From assembly GCF_001509585.1 (NCBI RefSeq), contig NZ_LNCI01000014.1, forward strand, positions 1 to 64,000: 64,000 nucleotides of DNA, in the 5' to 3' direction. The DNA comes from Tropicimonas marinistellae. GTDB taxonomy: Bacteria > Pseudomonadota > Alphaproteobacteria > Rhodobacterales > Rhodobacteraceae. Positions within the stretch are counted from its first letter, which is position 1, and the number at the start of each line of letters is the position of its first letter. The position numbers were made by a program, and so were the translations under genes. Shown piece by piece: positions 18,846-27,969 of this stretch. The notes below the pieces were generated by a model. That model was not told the DNA's origin. It ran no database searches and worked only from the letters and a program-made list of their open reading frames with translations.

Positions 18846-18875
18846 AAGGGGCGTCCTGCGGGGCGCCCCTTTTTG
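18846..18875 (+). terminator. Rho-independent terminator of petABC
   Basis: AAGGGGCG (18846-18853) and CGCCCCTT (18864-18871) pair perfectly around a 10-base loop, and the T-run continues beyond the stem. It ends the petABC transcript and may also serve the convergent DUF1349 gene. Confidence 0.88.
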
Positions 18876-18902
18876 TTTCGTCCGGCGGCGCGGGCGGCGA
18901 CG

Positions 18903-19487
18903 CTACCCGCCGATGTAGAGTGGGTCTTCGGGCACCGGCCCGACCCGCAAGGGAGAGAACCGGACCGCGAGCCCCGCGCTGAGCGGCGAACATGCCATTG
19001 GCCCAACACGCGCGCCACGGGCAACGAAATCGGTAACCCGCAGGATCTGCCACGCGCCGCGCCCCCGTGCATGCAGGATTGTCGCCGAGTCGGTTGCCGT
19101 GAGCCGGATCGTCCAATCCTCCGTTTCCGCGTCGGCAGGCGCCATCGACCAATCCGAATGCCCGTCGGTGACCACGACCGCGAGATTCGGCCGACCATCC
19201 GCAAACTCGACACCCGCCTTGATCCAGCGCGTCTCGTCCTCCCAGAGCAGCAACCCGGCTTGTTCGTACCTTGACTGGAAGCGCCCGGTAAAAGGCTGCT
19301 CGACCACAAACCGCGCTGGTACGTCGAACAGAAGCGCATGGCCCGACGCCCGTTCGAACCCATAATGCGTCCGGCGCCAGAAATCGGTCTGCTCGGCGGT
19401 TTCGATCTCCATCGCCGCATCCTGCACGCGACACACGGGCGGCGGGTTCAACCAGGCTCCCTGATCGAACGGCACTGACTCGAACAT
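18903..19487 (-). CDS. DUF1349 domain protein
   Basis: A 194-residue protein of the DUF1349 family (concanavalin-like fold), with the characteristic TDFWRRTHYGF, EQAGLLLWEDETRWIKAGVEF and WQILRVTDF segments. No signal peptide, so cytoplasmic. Function unproven. ATG 19487 was chosen because AGGAGG lies 6 bases upstream. Convergent with petC and divergent from the SGNH gene. Confidence 0.8.
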   Translation of the reverse strand: MFESVPFDQGAWLNPPPVCRVQDAAMEIETAEQTDFWRRTHYGFERASGHALLFDVPARFVVEQPFTGRFQSRYEQAGLLLWEDETRWIKAGVEFADGRPNLAVVVTDGHSDWSMAPADAETEDWTIRLTATDSATILHARGRGAWQILRVTDFVARGARVGPMACSPLSAGLAVRFSPLRVGPVPEDPLYIGG

Positions 19488-19667
19488 CCCGTCCCTCCTG
19501 TCCGGCTCATCTGCCAGAACCACAATTGCCGCTTTCCGCCTCGACACAACCCATTTGCCGAACATGGAGCCCATGCGAGCGCCTTGGACCGAGCGCGCAT
19601 CGCGGTAGGAGCCGGGCCAGGGCCATGTCCGCTCCCTATCCTGTCCGGTTCCTGCTATGAGGCGGTC

Positions 19668-20318
19668 ATGAAACGGATCCTCTGCTTCGGCGACTCACTG
19701 ACCTGGGGCTATTGCGCCACCGCCGACGATAGCGCCCCGGGGCGTTATCCGGCGCACCAAAGATGGACCGGGCGCCTTGCCGCGCACTTCGGCGCTGATG
19801 CTGCGGTGGTCGAAGACGGGCTCAACGGACGCACCACCGACCTCGACGACCCCGAGGCGCCCTATCGCAATGGCGCCGCCGCGCTGCCCATTGCCCTGCG
19901 TAGCCAGACCCCGCTCGATCTCGTCGTTCTCATGCTCGGCACGAACGACAGCAAGGCGTACTTTCGGCGCACCGCCGTCGATATCGCCGTTTCGTTGTCG
20001 GGGCTAACGCGGCAGATCGCGGGTTTTTCCGGCCCAGATGCCGCTGGTGCACCGGCACCGAAGATCCTGCTCCTGAGCCCTCCCCCTGTCCGTCCGGACC
20101 CCGAAAGCTGGGCCGGCCGGCTGTTCGAGGATGCCAACGCGCGGCTTGGCCCCCTGCCCGGTCACCTCTCGGCGCTTGCCGCCACGCGTGAGGCGGGTTT
20201 CCTGGATGTCGGGCGGGTGCTGACCACCGGCGGGACGGATGGCATCCATTTCAGCGAGGCCAACAACGCCGCGCTAGCGGAGGCCGTTGCCGATGCCGCC
20301 GCACCATTGCTCGCCTGA
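19668..20318 (+). CDS. SGNH/GDSL-family esterase (arylesterase-like)
   Basis: A 216-residue serine hydrolase without a signal peptide. Block I is GDSLTWG (Ser10), the Gly block is in NGRTT, the Asn block is LGTND, and the Asp-His pair lies in [13 protein letters not shown]. It resembles cytoplasmic arylesterases/acyl hydrolases acting on small esters. ATG 19668 has GAGG about 6 bases upstream. aroC follows about 107 bases later on the same strand. Confidence 0.85.
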   Translation: MKRILCFGDSLTWGYCATADDSAPGRYPAHQRWTGRLAAHFGADAAVVEDGLNGRTTDLDDPEAPYRNGAAALPIALRSQTPLDLVVLMLGTNDSKAYFRRTAVDIAVSLSGLTRQIAGFSGPDAAGAPAPKILLLSPPPVRPDPESWAGRLFEDANARLGPLPGHLSALAATREAGFLDVGRVLTTGGTDGIHFSEANNAALAEAVADAAAPLLA

Positions 20319-20425
20319 TCCGCACCAGCGGCGCGGCAGACGCACCAGCCCGGCTCGCCGCGCCACCAAGCCTCTTGAGCCGCCACCGCGCGACCACTAA
20401 ACCGGGCGGACAAAGGAGCCCCGCG

Positions 20426-21529
20426 ATGTCGTTCAACACCTTCGGCCACCTCTTCCGCGTCACGACCTGGGGCGAAAGCCACGGGCCCGGCCTGGGCGCG
20501 ACCGTCGACGGATGTCCGCCGGGCATTCCTGTCTCGGAAGAAGCACTTCAACACTGGCTCGACAAACGTCGCCCGGGCACCAGCCGCTTCACGACGCAGC
20601 GGCGCGAACCCGACGCTGTGGAGATCCTCTCCGGGACGTTCGAAGGTGAGACCACTGGCACGCCGATTCAGCTGATGATCCGAAACACCGACCAGCGCTC
20701 GAAGGATTACGGCGATATCGCCGCGAAGTTCCGCCCTGGCCATGCAGACATCACCTATTGGCAAAAATACGGGATTCGCGACTACCGCGGCGGCGGCCGC
20801 TCGTCCGCGCGCGAAACCGCCGCACGGGTCGCCGCCGGGGGCATTGCCCGCGCCGCGCTGGCCGCACTGGCCCCGGACCTGAAAATCACCGGTTACATGG
20901 TGCAGATGGGCGAAAAGACCATCGACCGCAGCCGCTTCGACCTTTTGGAGATCGGCAACAACCCGTTCTTCCTGCCAGATGCGGGCGCGGTGGAGGATTG
21001 GTCCGACTACCTCGACGGGATCCGCAAATCCGGAAGCTCCGTCGGCGCCATGGTGGAGCTTTGCGCCTCCGGCGTCCCCGCCGGCCTCGGTGCCCCGGTC
21101 TACGGGAAGCTGGACACCGACCTTGCTGCCGCGATGATGAGTATTAATGCGGTCAAAGGCGTGGAGATCGGCGAGGGAATGGCCGCCGCCATTCTGACGG
21201 GCGAGGCCAACGCCGACGAGATTACCATGGACGAGAACGGCCCGGTCTACAGTTCCAACCACGCGGGCGGTATCCTGGGCGGTATCTCCACCGGGCAGGA
21301 CGTGATCCTCCGCTTCGCCGTCAAGCCTACCTCCTCGATCCTTACCCCGCGCAAGACGATCACCAAAGCGGGCGAGGCCACGACGATCGTCACCAAGGGT
21401 CGCCATGACCCCTGTGTCGGCATCCGTGCCGTGCCCGTGGGCGAAGCGATGATGGCCTGCGTGCTGCTGGATCATCTTCTGCTCCATCGGGGGCAGGTTG
21501 GCGCAGGGCCGAGAGGCAAGATCGGCTGA
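20426..21529 (+). CDS. aroC: Chorismate synthase
   Basis: A 367-residue enzyme for the last shikimate step: EPSP to chorismate, needing reduced FMN. Family signatures are seen in order: [18 protein letters not shown] near the start, the [14 protein letters not shown] region, the [16 protein letters not shown] block and [17 protein letters not shown] near the end. ATG 20426 has AAGGAG about 8 bases upstream. Length and motifs are normal. Confidence 0.96.
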   Translation: MSFNTFGHLFRVTTWGESHGPGLGATVDGCPPGIPVSEEALQHWLDKRRPGTSRFTTQRREPDAVEILSGTFEGETTGTPIQLMIRNTDQRSKDYGDIAAKFRPGHADITYWQKYGIRDYRGGGRSSARETAARVAAGGIARAALAALAPDLKITGYMVQMGEKTIDRSRFDLLEIGNNPFFLPDAGAVEDWSDYLDGIRKSGSSVGAMVELCASGVPAGLGAPVYGKLDTDLAAAMMSINAVKGVEIGEGMAAAILTGEANADEITMDENGPVYSSNHAGGILGGISTGQDVILRFAVKPTSSILTPRKTITKAGEATTIVTKGRHDPCVGIRAVPVGEAMMACVLLDHLLLHRGQVGAGPRGKIG

Positions 21530-21761
21530 GCGGCGCGTGGTGCGATCCTAGGCCTGCAGACCGGGACGGATTGCAACGCGATCCGCGCTTCTGAGACCCT
21601 GCAAAGGCATTCTCCCTCATTCGGGTACGAGTTGTCTGCGCAACTTCGCCCGCCACAAGTGCGTCACTCGCGCGAAATCCCTCTTTTCCGCTATCTCGCT
21701 GTAAAGATTTACCGATATACAGATGCCGATATTACCGGCAAAAGCCTTCGAAGGAGCCGTT

Positions 21762-22643
21762 ATGAACCAGCTTCCTCTCGCCGGCGGGAGCATCGTCCTG
21801 ATCCTGCTGGCCGTTTTCATCATTCTTTGCGTTTTTCTCGGCGTACGTGTCGTCGGGCAGTCGGAAAAATACGTCGTTGAGCGTTTCGGTCGCTTGCATT
21901 CGGTGCTTGGACCGGGCCTCAACCTGATCGTCCCCTTTCTCGACCGTGTTGCGCACCGCGTCTCGATTCTCGAACGGCAGCTGCCGAATGCCACGCAGGA
22001 TGCGATCACCAAGGACAACGTGCTCGTTCAGATCGATACCTCCGTCTTCTACCGCATCAACGACCCGGCGCGCACGGTTTACCGGATCCGGGATGTGGAC
22101 AGTGCCATCGCGACAACCGTTGCCGGGATCGTGCGTGCAGAGATCGGCAAGATGGAGCTCGACGAGGTGCAATCGAACCGTGCGCAACTCATCCAACGGA
22201 TCCAGGAGTCGGTCGAGGACGCCGTGGACGACTGGGGGATCGAGGTGACGCGGGCGGAGATCCTTGACGTCAACCTCGACCAGGCGACCCGAGAGGCGAT
22301 GCTCCAGCAGCTGAACGCCGAACGCTCGCGCCGGGCGCAGGTGACGGAGGCCGAGGGCATGAAACGTGCGGTCGAGTTGCAGGCGGATGCCGAACTCTAT
22401 TCCGCCGAACAGATCGCAAAGGCCCGCCGCATTCAGGCCGATGCCGAAGCCTATGCCACTGGCGTCGTGGCCAAGGCGATCAAGGAGAACGGTCTTGAGG
22501 CTGCGCAGTACCAGGTGGCCCTGAAGCAGGTCGAGGCGCTACAGGCGCTCGGATCTGGTGAAGGCAAACAGACGATCGTTCTTCCGGCCGACGCGGTTGA
22601 GGCTTTCGGCAACGCGTTCGGGCTTCTGAGGGGACGCGGCTGA
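21762..22643 (+). CDS. SPFH/band 7 membrane protein (QmcA-like)
   Basis: A 293-residue stomatin-type protein: one N-terminal membrane helix (about 8-28), an SPFH domain (GQSEKYVVERFGRLHSVLGPGLN onward to about 190), then a coiled-coil rich in Ala/Glu (about 180-250). Such proteins form ring or cage scaffolds around membrane proteases. ATG 21762 follows AAGGAG by 7 bases; an upstream ATG at 21723 is less likely. Its stop overlaps the NfeD start by one base, the classic stomatin-NfeD pair. Confidence 0.88.
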   Translation: MNQLPLAGGSIVLILLAVFIILCVFLGVRVVGQSEKYVVERFGRLHSVLGPGLNLIVPFLDRVAHRVSILERQLPNATQDAITKDNVLVQIDTSVFYRINDPARTVYRIRDVDSAIATTVAGIVRAEIGKMELDEVQSNRAQLIQRIQESVEDAVDDWGIEVTRAEILDVNLDQATREAMLQQLNAERSRRAQVTEAEGMKRAVELQADAELYSAEQIAKARRIQADAEAYATGVVAKAIKENGLEAAQYQVALKQVEALQALGSGEGKQTIVLPADAVEAFGNAFGLLRGRG

Positions 22644-22927
22644 TGTGGTGGTCGACCTGGTGGGTCTGGATGGTCGCTGGACTCGCGCTCGCGATCCTAG
22701 AAGTTCTGGCGCCCGGCTGGATATTCCTCGGCTTCGCGATCGGCGCAGCGGCAACCGGCGGGCTGCTTTGGATCGGCGGGCCTCTTTCCTTTGCCATCGA
22801 GGGATCCATGCCATTGACGCTTCTGGTATTCGCCGTGGCATCGCTGGTCGCATGGCTCGTTCTACGGAAGGTCTTCGGGCTGCGGGGTGGCTCGGTGAAG
22901 AAATACGACGACGATATCAACGGCTGA
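22643..22927 (+). CDS. Short NfeD-family membrane protein
   Basis: A 94-residue short NfeD. It has two or three membrane helices and lacks the ClpP-like protease domain of long NfeD. The soluble OB-fold part is nearly absent: the protein ends shortly after LRKVFGLRGG. It overlaps the SPFH gene by one base, so it is its operon partner and probably assembles with it. Confidence 0.8.
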   Translation: MWWSTWWVWMVAGLALAILEVLAPGWIFLGFAIGAAATGGLLWIGGPLSFAIEGSMPLTLLVFAVASLVAWLVLRKVFGLRGGSVKKYDDDING

Positions 22928-23035
22928 GTTCCTGCGGCAATTCTCCGGCGGCGACCAGGTGGATGGCTGGCGACCGCCGTCGGCATGCGGTGAAGCGATT
23001 GACTGATTTCAACCGGGAGGGGCCGTCGACCGCGC

Positions 23036-23356
23036 CTACTTCGGTCGGGAAATTGTCAGTCCATTGATGTCCTTGCTCACTTTGAGTTGGCAAGACAATC
23101 GCGAGGAGCGGCTCAGGTTGAATGCGACATCCAGCATGTCCTCTTCCTCCTCGCTTGGCGCTTCGAAGGCGGCCTCGAACGCCGCATCGACCCAGACGTG
23201 ACATGTGGCACAAGCCAACGACCCACCGCATTCGCCGTCGAGAAGCCCCGCTGTCCGTAGGACTTCCATGACCGACAGACCCGGCTCTGACAGGAGGTGG
23301 TGGCGCGTATTGTCGGCATCAACAAACGTGATGGAAATGGCGGCATCTGACGTCAT
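23036..23356 (-). CDS. 2Fe-2S ferredoxin, adrenodoxin type
   Basis: A 106-residue ferredoxin. Ligands C43, C49, C52 and C89 fit the C-x5-C-x2-C...C spacing of the adrenodoxin/FdxB type. The acidic helix (EEEED near 69-73) is a typical partner-docking surface. It is the last gene of the 11-gene minus-strand cluster and overlaps the amidase gene by 4 bases. The flavoprotein at 26929-27969 is a plausible reductase for it and the molybdopterin enzyme a plausible partner; both are inferences from position. Confidence 0.88.
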   Translation of the reverse strand: MTSDAAISITFVDADNTRHHLLSEPGLSVMEVLRTAGLLDGECGGSLACATCHVWVDAAFEAAFEAPSEEEEDMLDVAFNLSRSSRLSCQLKVSKDINGLTISRPK

Positions 23357-24789
23357 GTTCGTGCCTCGGCAAGCATCTTTGGACGTCGTCCAACCAGGTC
23401 GAGGCGTTGCTCCACCGCGCTGCCCAAGCGAAGCAACGTTTCCTCGCCGCCCCTGCGAGCGGCAAGCTGCACACCAAGCGGCAATCCGTCGTCATCAAAC
23501 CCGGCAGGCACGGCCAGCGCCGGCTGGCCGGTCATGTTGAAGATGTAGCAGTAAGGGCACCAGGACCAGTCATCGGGGACCTCTCCCGCAGGCGCTTCGC
23601 GATCTATGTCGAATGCCGGCCCTATGACCGATGGACAAATCACCGCGTCGTATTCGGTAAGAAATGCGTGACTGGCCGCCGTGATTGCCAGCCGCTCGTC
23701 AAGCGCATTGAGATACGTCTCAACCCCAAGTTCCCGTCCCGCTTCGGCAAGGTCGCGAATAAGCGGAGAAACCAGGGCCGCATGTTCCGGCGGGGCGGCG
23801 AAGTACGAACTGACATACCCGGTCTTCCAGAAGATCGAGAAAGGCCTTTCGGGTGGCACTGGCCAACAAGGCGAAGCCGGTTCGACGATGGCCCCGTGCG
23901 CCTCAAGCGCAGTGGCGACGGCATCAAGCGCACGTAGGATCTCAGGCGAGGGCGTCCGGCCCGTTCCCATGTCGGGCGAGACCGCGATCCTCATGCCCGC
24001 AACCGGACCCTGTGCGGCCGACGGCTCGAACGGGACAGGCCATGAAAATGGATCAAGCGGCTCATGGCCGGCCATTGTCGCGATGAACGGCACCAGATCT
24101 TTCACACGCCGGGCCATCGGCCCCGTAACCGAATGCGGCATGTCTGCATCCGGCGGCATGAACGGAACACGACCGAAGCCCGGTTTGAGCCCCGCAAGAT
24201 TGCAGAAGGCCGACGGTATACGGATTGATCCTGCACCGTCGGAACCCGTTGCAAGCGTGCCCATGCCCAATGCGAGCGCAGCCGAAGCGCCGCCGCTCGA
24301 GCCACCTGGCGTCCGGCCCGGATCGTAGGGATTGCGGGTGACGCCATGCACGGCGCTCCGTGTCACGACGCGCGATCCGGCCTCGGGTGTCGCGGTCTTG
24401 CCGAGAAAAACCACCCCGACCTCGCGCAGGCGTTTCACGGGCGGCGCGTCCTCGGACGCGACTGCATCGGTGCCAATCGCCGCAGATCCGCGCCGGCAGG
24501 ACCAACCGGAGAGCTTCGTCAGGTCCTTTACGGACACGGGGATGCCGTCGAGCGGACCAAGCGGCCCTCCCGATGCGTAACGCCGCGCCGAGGCCTCGGC
24601 CATCGCGCGGCTTGTTGCGCGATCCTGATAGACGAAGGCGTTGACACGGGGATCGAAAGCATCGATCCGTGCGAAACTGGCTTCCAGCGCATCGACCGGC
24701 GAGAACTGACCGGCGCGGAACCCGGCCCCGAGATCCGCAACCGAAAGATCGGCGAGGTCTCCGTGCAGATGATCGACGAGTCCGTCCAT
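23353..24789 (-). CDS. Amidase-signature-family hydrolase
   Basis: A 478-residue amidase-signature enzyme with the Ser-cisSer-Lys triad: K88 (PVSVKDL), S164 in the Gly/Ser-rich GGSSGG box and S188 (DGAGSIRIP). It would hydrolyse a C-N amide bond in the cytoplasm. It has no GatB neighbour, so it is not the GatA tRNA amidotransferase subunit. It overlaps the GS-like gene by one base (TGATG) and the ferredoxin gene by 4 bases. A role in releasing ammonia from a glutamylated or amide intermediate is inference. Confidence 0.88.
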   Translation of the reverse strand: MDGLVDHLHGDLADLSVADLGAGFRAGQFSPVDALEASFARIDAFDPRVNAFVYQDRATSRAMAEASARRYASGGPLGPLDGIPVSVKDLTKLSGWSCRRGSAAIGTDAVASEDAPPVKRLREVGVVFLGKTATPEAGSRVVTRSAVHGVTRNPYDPGRTPGGSSGGASAALALGMGTLATGSDGAGSIRIPSAFCNLAGLKPGFGRVPFMPPDADMPHSVTGPMARRVKDLVPFIATMAGHEPLDPFSWPVPFEPSAAQGPVAGMRIAVSPDMGTGRTPSPEILRALDAVATALEAHGAIVEPASPCWPVPPERPFSIFWKTGYVSSYFAAPPEHAALVSPLIRDLAEAGRELGVETYLNALDERLAITAASHAFLTEYDAVICPSVIGPAFDIDREAPAGEVPDDWSWCPYCYIFNMTGQPALAVPAGFDDDGLPLGVQLAARRGGEETLLRLGSAVEQRLDLVGRRPKMLAEART

Positions 24790-26168
24790 CAGTAGAGATC
24801 GAAGTATTCGGCCGTTTCCGCAGCCGGGATCTCGTCCCGCAAACGCGCCGTCTCCTGCCATTTCATCTTGAGATAAACCTGGATGAACTCCTCGCCGAGG
24901 TACTCCCGCAGGGCAATATCGGCATCGAGTGCCTCTAACGCATCCTCGATCGACGTCGGGAGCTTCTCGAAACGGTCGTCATCTTCCTTCGGTCCGGAGG
25001 CGGCCGGGCTGAGTTCGCTGCCCTGGATCACGCCAAGCAAACCCGAGGCAAGCACAGAGGCCGCAAGCAGGTACGGGTTCGCCATTGCCGACGGCACCCG
25101 AACCTCCAGGTGCGTCGCCTCGTCCATACTGGCCTTGACCCGCACACTGGCAGACCGGTCCTGGATGCCCCAGGAGATATTGGAGGGTGCATAGGTGCGC
25201 GGGCGGATCCGCCGGTAACAGTTCGGTGTCGGATTCCAGATCGCCATCGCCGCGCGGGTATGCTCCAGGATGCCTTGAATGAAGGAGCGCATCAGTGCGG
25301 AAAGCCCGTCTTCCATTTCCGGATCGAAGAAGGCGTTCCTTCCGGTGTTCTTGTCGATCAGCGAGACATGAAAATGCGAGCAGCTACCGGACCGGCCCTT
25401 GTACGGCTTGGTCATGAAGGTGCCGTGAAGGCCGTGGAGCGGCAAGAACTCCTTCACTGTTCCCTTGAACACGAAGGCGCGGTCAGCCGCGGCCACGCCG
25501 TCCATCGCGTCGTAGTTGATCTCGATCTGACCGGGTCCGTGCTCGACATTGTATGTGATAATGTCGATACCCTGCTGCTGGAGCGTGCGGACCAATCCGT
25601 CGATGGCCGGATTCTGGTGCGTGCGCGCGGTGACGAAAATCGGCTGGTCCGGGAAGAACGGCTCACCGCTTTCCTTATCGACGGCGTAAAACTCGTACTC
25701 GTGCCCCATCTTGACGGTGAAGCCGAGCGCATCGGCCTTGGCCAGCATCTTCTTCAGGAGCATCCGGGGGGCGGCCCATTGTGGCGTTCCGTCGTACCAC
25801 ATGGTGTCACAGATCACGCGCCCGGTCTTTTCCAGCCACGGCACAGGCGTCAACGTCTCGACGTCCGGGATCATAACCGCGTCGCTGTAGTTGCGCTCCT
25901 CGTTGTAGCCAGACCCGCGTACCGGGATGGAATAGCTGTCGAGTGCAACCGTGCCGCCGTAGAGGTTCAAACCCTTTCGCATGTAGCCGGCGATATGGTC
26001 GATAGGGATCGTCTTGCCGCGCGAGAGCCCCGCCATATCGGCAAATTCGAAGCGCAGGAACTCGAAGCCTGACGCACGGACCTGTTCGACGAAGGCGTCC
26101 GCGTCTTCACGGGTGAACAGCGCCAGTTCGGGGAGCGCTTCTGCAGATTCCTGGAGTGTGTCGGGCAT
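24789..26168 (-). CDS. Glutamine-synthetase-family ligase (gamma-glutamyl-amine ligase-like)
   Basis: A 459-residue GS-fold enzyme, not the housekeeping GlnA: the Tyr-adenylylation region is missing and the active-site segments differ. Seen in order are GHEYEFYAVD (metal Glu), GQIEINYDAMDG, the CSHFHVSL stretch in place of the GlnA HxHxS segment, and LEVRVPSAMANPYL. Family members such as PuuA and GlnT-like enzymes glutamylate amines with ATP, and this one probably does the same to an unknown amine. ATG 26168 follows AGAGGATAG. Flanked by an amidase and a glutamine amidotransferase gene. Confidence 0.88.
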   Translation of the reverse strand: MPDTLQESAEALPELALFTREDADAFVEQVRASGFEFLRFEFADMAGLSRGKTIPIDHIAGYMRKGLNLYGGTVALDSYSIPVRGSGYNEERNYSDAVMIPDVETLTPVPWLEKTGRVICDTMWYDGTPQWAAPRMLLKKMLAKADALGFTVKMGHEYEFYAVDKESGEPFFPDQPIFVTARTHQNPAIDGLVRTLQQQGIDIITYNVEHGPGQIEINYDAMDGVAAADRAFVFKGTVKEFLPLHGLHGTFMTKPYKGRSGSCSHFHVSLIDKNTGRNAFFDPEMEDGLSALMRSFIQGILEHTRAAMAIWNPTPNCYRRIRPRTYAPSNISWGIQDRSASVRVKASMDEATHLEVRVPSAMANPYLLAASVLASGLLGVIQGSELSPAASGPKEDDDRFEKLPTSIEDALEALDADIALREYLGEEFIQVYLKMKWQETARLRDEIPAAETAEYFDLY

Positions 26169-26186
26169 TACTCTATCCTCTTGGGC

Positions 26187-26918
26187 TCAGGCGGTTTCGA
26201 TCCGCCGGGTGACGATCGACATGAAGCGCGCATTCAGCCTTCCGGCGGCGGCTTCGAAGCTGGGGAGTTCGGCATGAACCTCCTGTTCGAGCCTGGCGCC
26301 GCCTCCTTCTCCAAAGATCTCGGCCAGCGACGCGGCGTATTCGGGAAGAGCGCGCCACTCGGGCACTGTTCTCTCCGTCAACTCGACATGGAACTGCAGT
26401 CCATAGGCACTGCTCCCATAGCGGAATGCCTGCACCGCACATGCCTGATTGCGCGCCAGAATCTCCGAATTTGGCGGCAGTTCGGTAACTTCGGCGCTGT
26501 GCCATTGAAAACACTGCATCTGAGGGCCAGCGGGGCCAAGCAGTGGGTCCGCCATCCCCGCGTCGGTTAGCTCGACCGTCCCGAAGCCCACCTCCGAAAC
26601 CGCCCCGGCCGCGACCTTGCCACCGATGGCCTCTGCAAGGATCTGGTGGCCGAGGCAGATGCCCAGATAGGGTCGCTTCAGGTCCAGAACCCAGCGTCTT
26701 ACCGCATCCTTTTCAGCGACGAGCCAGGGGTGCAGGTCTTCCTGCCAGACATCCATCGGCCCGCCCATGACCACCAGCGCATCATAGGCGTCCAGTTCCG
26801 GTATGGGGTCGCCCGCGTCCAGCTCGATCTGATCGAACCGGACACCGTCCTCGCGCCAAAGAGGAAGAAAGGAGCCAGGGTGCTCTACCGGGACATGTTG
26901 AAAGACGAGAAATCGCAT
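26187..26918 (-). CDS. Class I glutamine amidotransferase-like protein
   Basis: A 243-residue GATase1 domain protein. Nucleophile C88 lies in GICLGHQ, with H177 and E179 in LQFHVEL completing the triad. It matches stand-alone GMP-synthase-type amidotransferase domains rather than PuuD. In this setting it may hydrolyse a gamma-glutamyl compound made by the neighbouring GS-like ligase, or supply ammonia; neither is proven. It sits 18 bases before the GS-like gene and 10 bases after the flavoprotein gene. Confidence 0.88.
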   Translation of the reverse strand: MRFLVFQHVPVEHPGSFLPLWREDGVRFDQIELDAGDPIPELDAYDALVVMGGPMDVWQEDLHPWLVAEKDAVRRWVLDLKRPYLGICLGHQILAEAIGGKVAAGAVSEVGFGTVELTDAGMADPLLGPAGPQMQCFQWHSAEVTELPPNSEILARNQACAVQAFRYGSSAYGLQFHVELTERTVPEWRALPEYAASLAEIFGEGGGARLEQEVHAELPSFEAAAGRLNARFMSIVTRRIETA

Positions 26919-26928
26919 CGGCCTACCT

Positions 26929-27969
26929 CTAATCCGTTACTGCTGTCTGAATTGGGTCTGCTCCGACGGGGGCGCCGCGGGACGTCGAATGCTCATGATG
27001 AAGCGCCTGACCCGGGAAGACGCGGCCGTAGGCGGCTTCCGCCGCGCTGGCGGCTTCGGCGAAACCGGTCAGGATGAGCTTGCGCTTGCCCGGGTAGGCG
27101 GCGAGGTCGCCGATGGCAAAAATTCCCGGGCGGGAGGTTTCGAAATGTGCCGGATCAACGCGGACGCACTTGCCCTCGAACTCGATGTTCCAACCCTGTA
27201 ACGCACTGAGATCGCTGGCCAGCCCGAAGAGCGGAATGAGTGCATCGGCTGGCAATACCTGACGGTTTCCCGCCATGTCGGCGATAACGACGCGATCCAG
27301 AACGGGCGCGGTGCCTTCGATACCCGCCAGTTGCCAACCGAGATGCAGCGCGATGCGCGGGTCCGTCGTCATCCGGACGACCTCGGCGGGAGCGGCCCGG
27401 AATCGGGCGCGCCGGTGCACGACCGCGACGCTTGCCGCCACATCGGCCAGCGAAAACGCCCAGTCGACCGCACTGTCGCCACCGCCGGCGATCACGACAT
27501 GACGTCCGGAAAAATCCTCCCGGCGCCTCACATGGTAGTGGACAGACGCGCCCTCAAAGGGCTCGATCCCCGCGAGCGGCGGACGGTTCGGTCCGAAAGC
27601 CCCCAGACCGGCGGCCAGGATCACCGCGCGGGCCGTGACGGTCCGGCCATCGCATAGCGTGACTCCGAAGCGTCCATCGGCCTCTGATACCCGTGTGGCG
27701 GATGTTCCCAGCAGGAACGTCGGACGATAGGGTGCGCCCTGCGCGATCAAGTCATCGATCAATTCGTCCGCGCGTACCCGTGGCCGGCCGGGAATGTCGT
27801 AGATGGGCTTCTCCGGGTAGAGCGCAACAAGCTGACCGCCGGGGTCGGGCAACGCATCTATCACCGCCGACCGCATACCGAGTTGACCGCAGGCAAAGAC
27901 GGAAAACAGCCCGGCAGGACCTGCGCCCACGATGGCGACATCGGTTTCGATATCTTCCCCAGCACTCAT
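26929..27969 (-). CDS. Ferredoxin-NAD(P) reductase-like flavoprotein
   Basis: A 346-residue two-dinucleotide-domain flavoprotein. The FAD motif GAGPAGL is near 15-21, the NAD(P) motif AGGGDSAVDWA is mid-protein, and FAIGDLAAYPGKRKLI is C-terminal. It lacks the thioredoxin-reductase CxxC, and the GGQLxxLYPEKxIYDIPG segment matches the TrxR-like ferredoxin-NADP reductase group (YumC type). It overlaps the molybdopterin gene by 4 bases. It would feed NAD(P)H electrons to the cluster's ferredoxin. Confidence 0.87.
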   Translation of the reverse strand: MSAGEDIETDVAIVGAGPAGLFSVFACGQLGMRSAVIDALPDPGGQLVALYPEKPIYDIPGRPRVRADELIDDLIAQGAPYRPTFLLGTSATRVSEADGRFGVTLCDGRTVTARAVILAAGLGAFGPNRPPLAGIEPFEGASVHYHVRRREDFSGRHVVIAGGGDSAVDWAFSLADVAASVAVVHRRARFRAAPAEVVRMTTDPRIALHLGWQLAGIEGTAPVLDRVVIADMAGNRQVLPADALIPLFGLASDLSALQGWNIEFEGKCVRVDPAHFETSRPGIFAIGDLAAYPGKRKLILTGFAEAASAAEAAYGRVFPGQALHHEHSTSRGAPVGADPIQTAVTD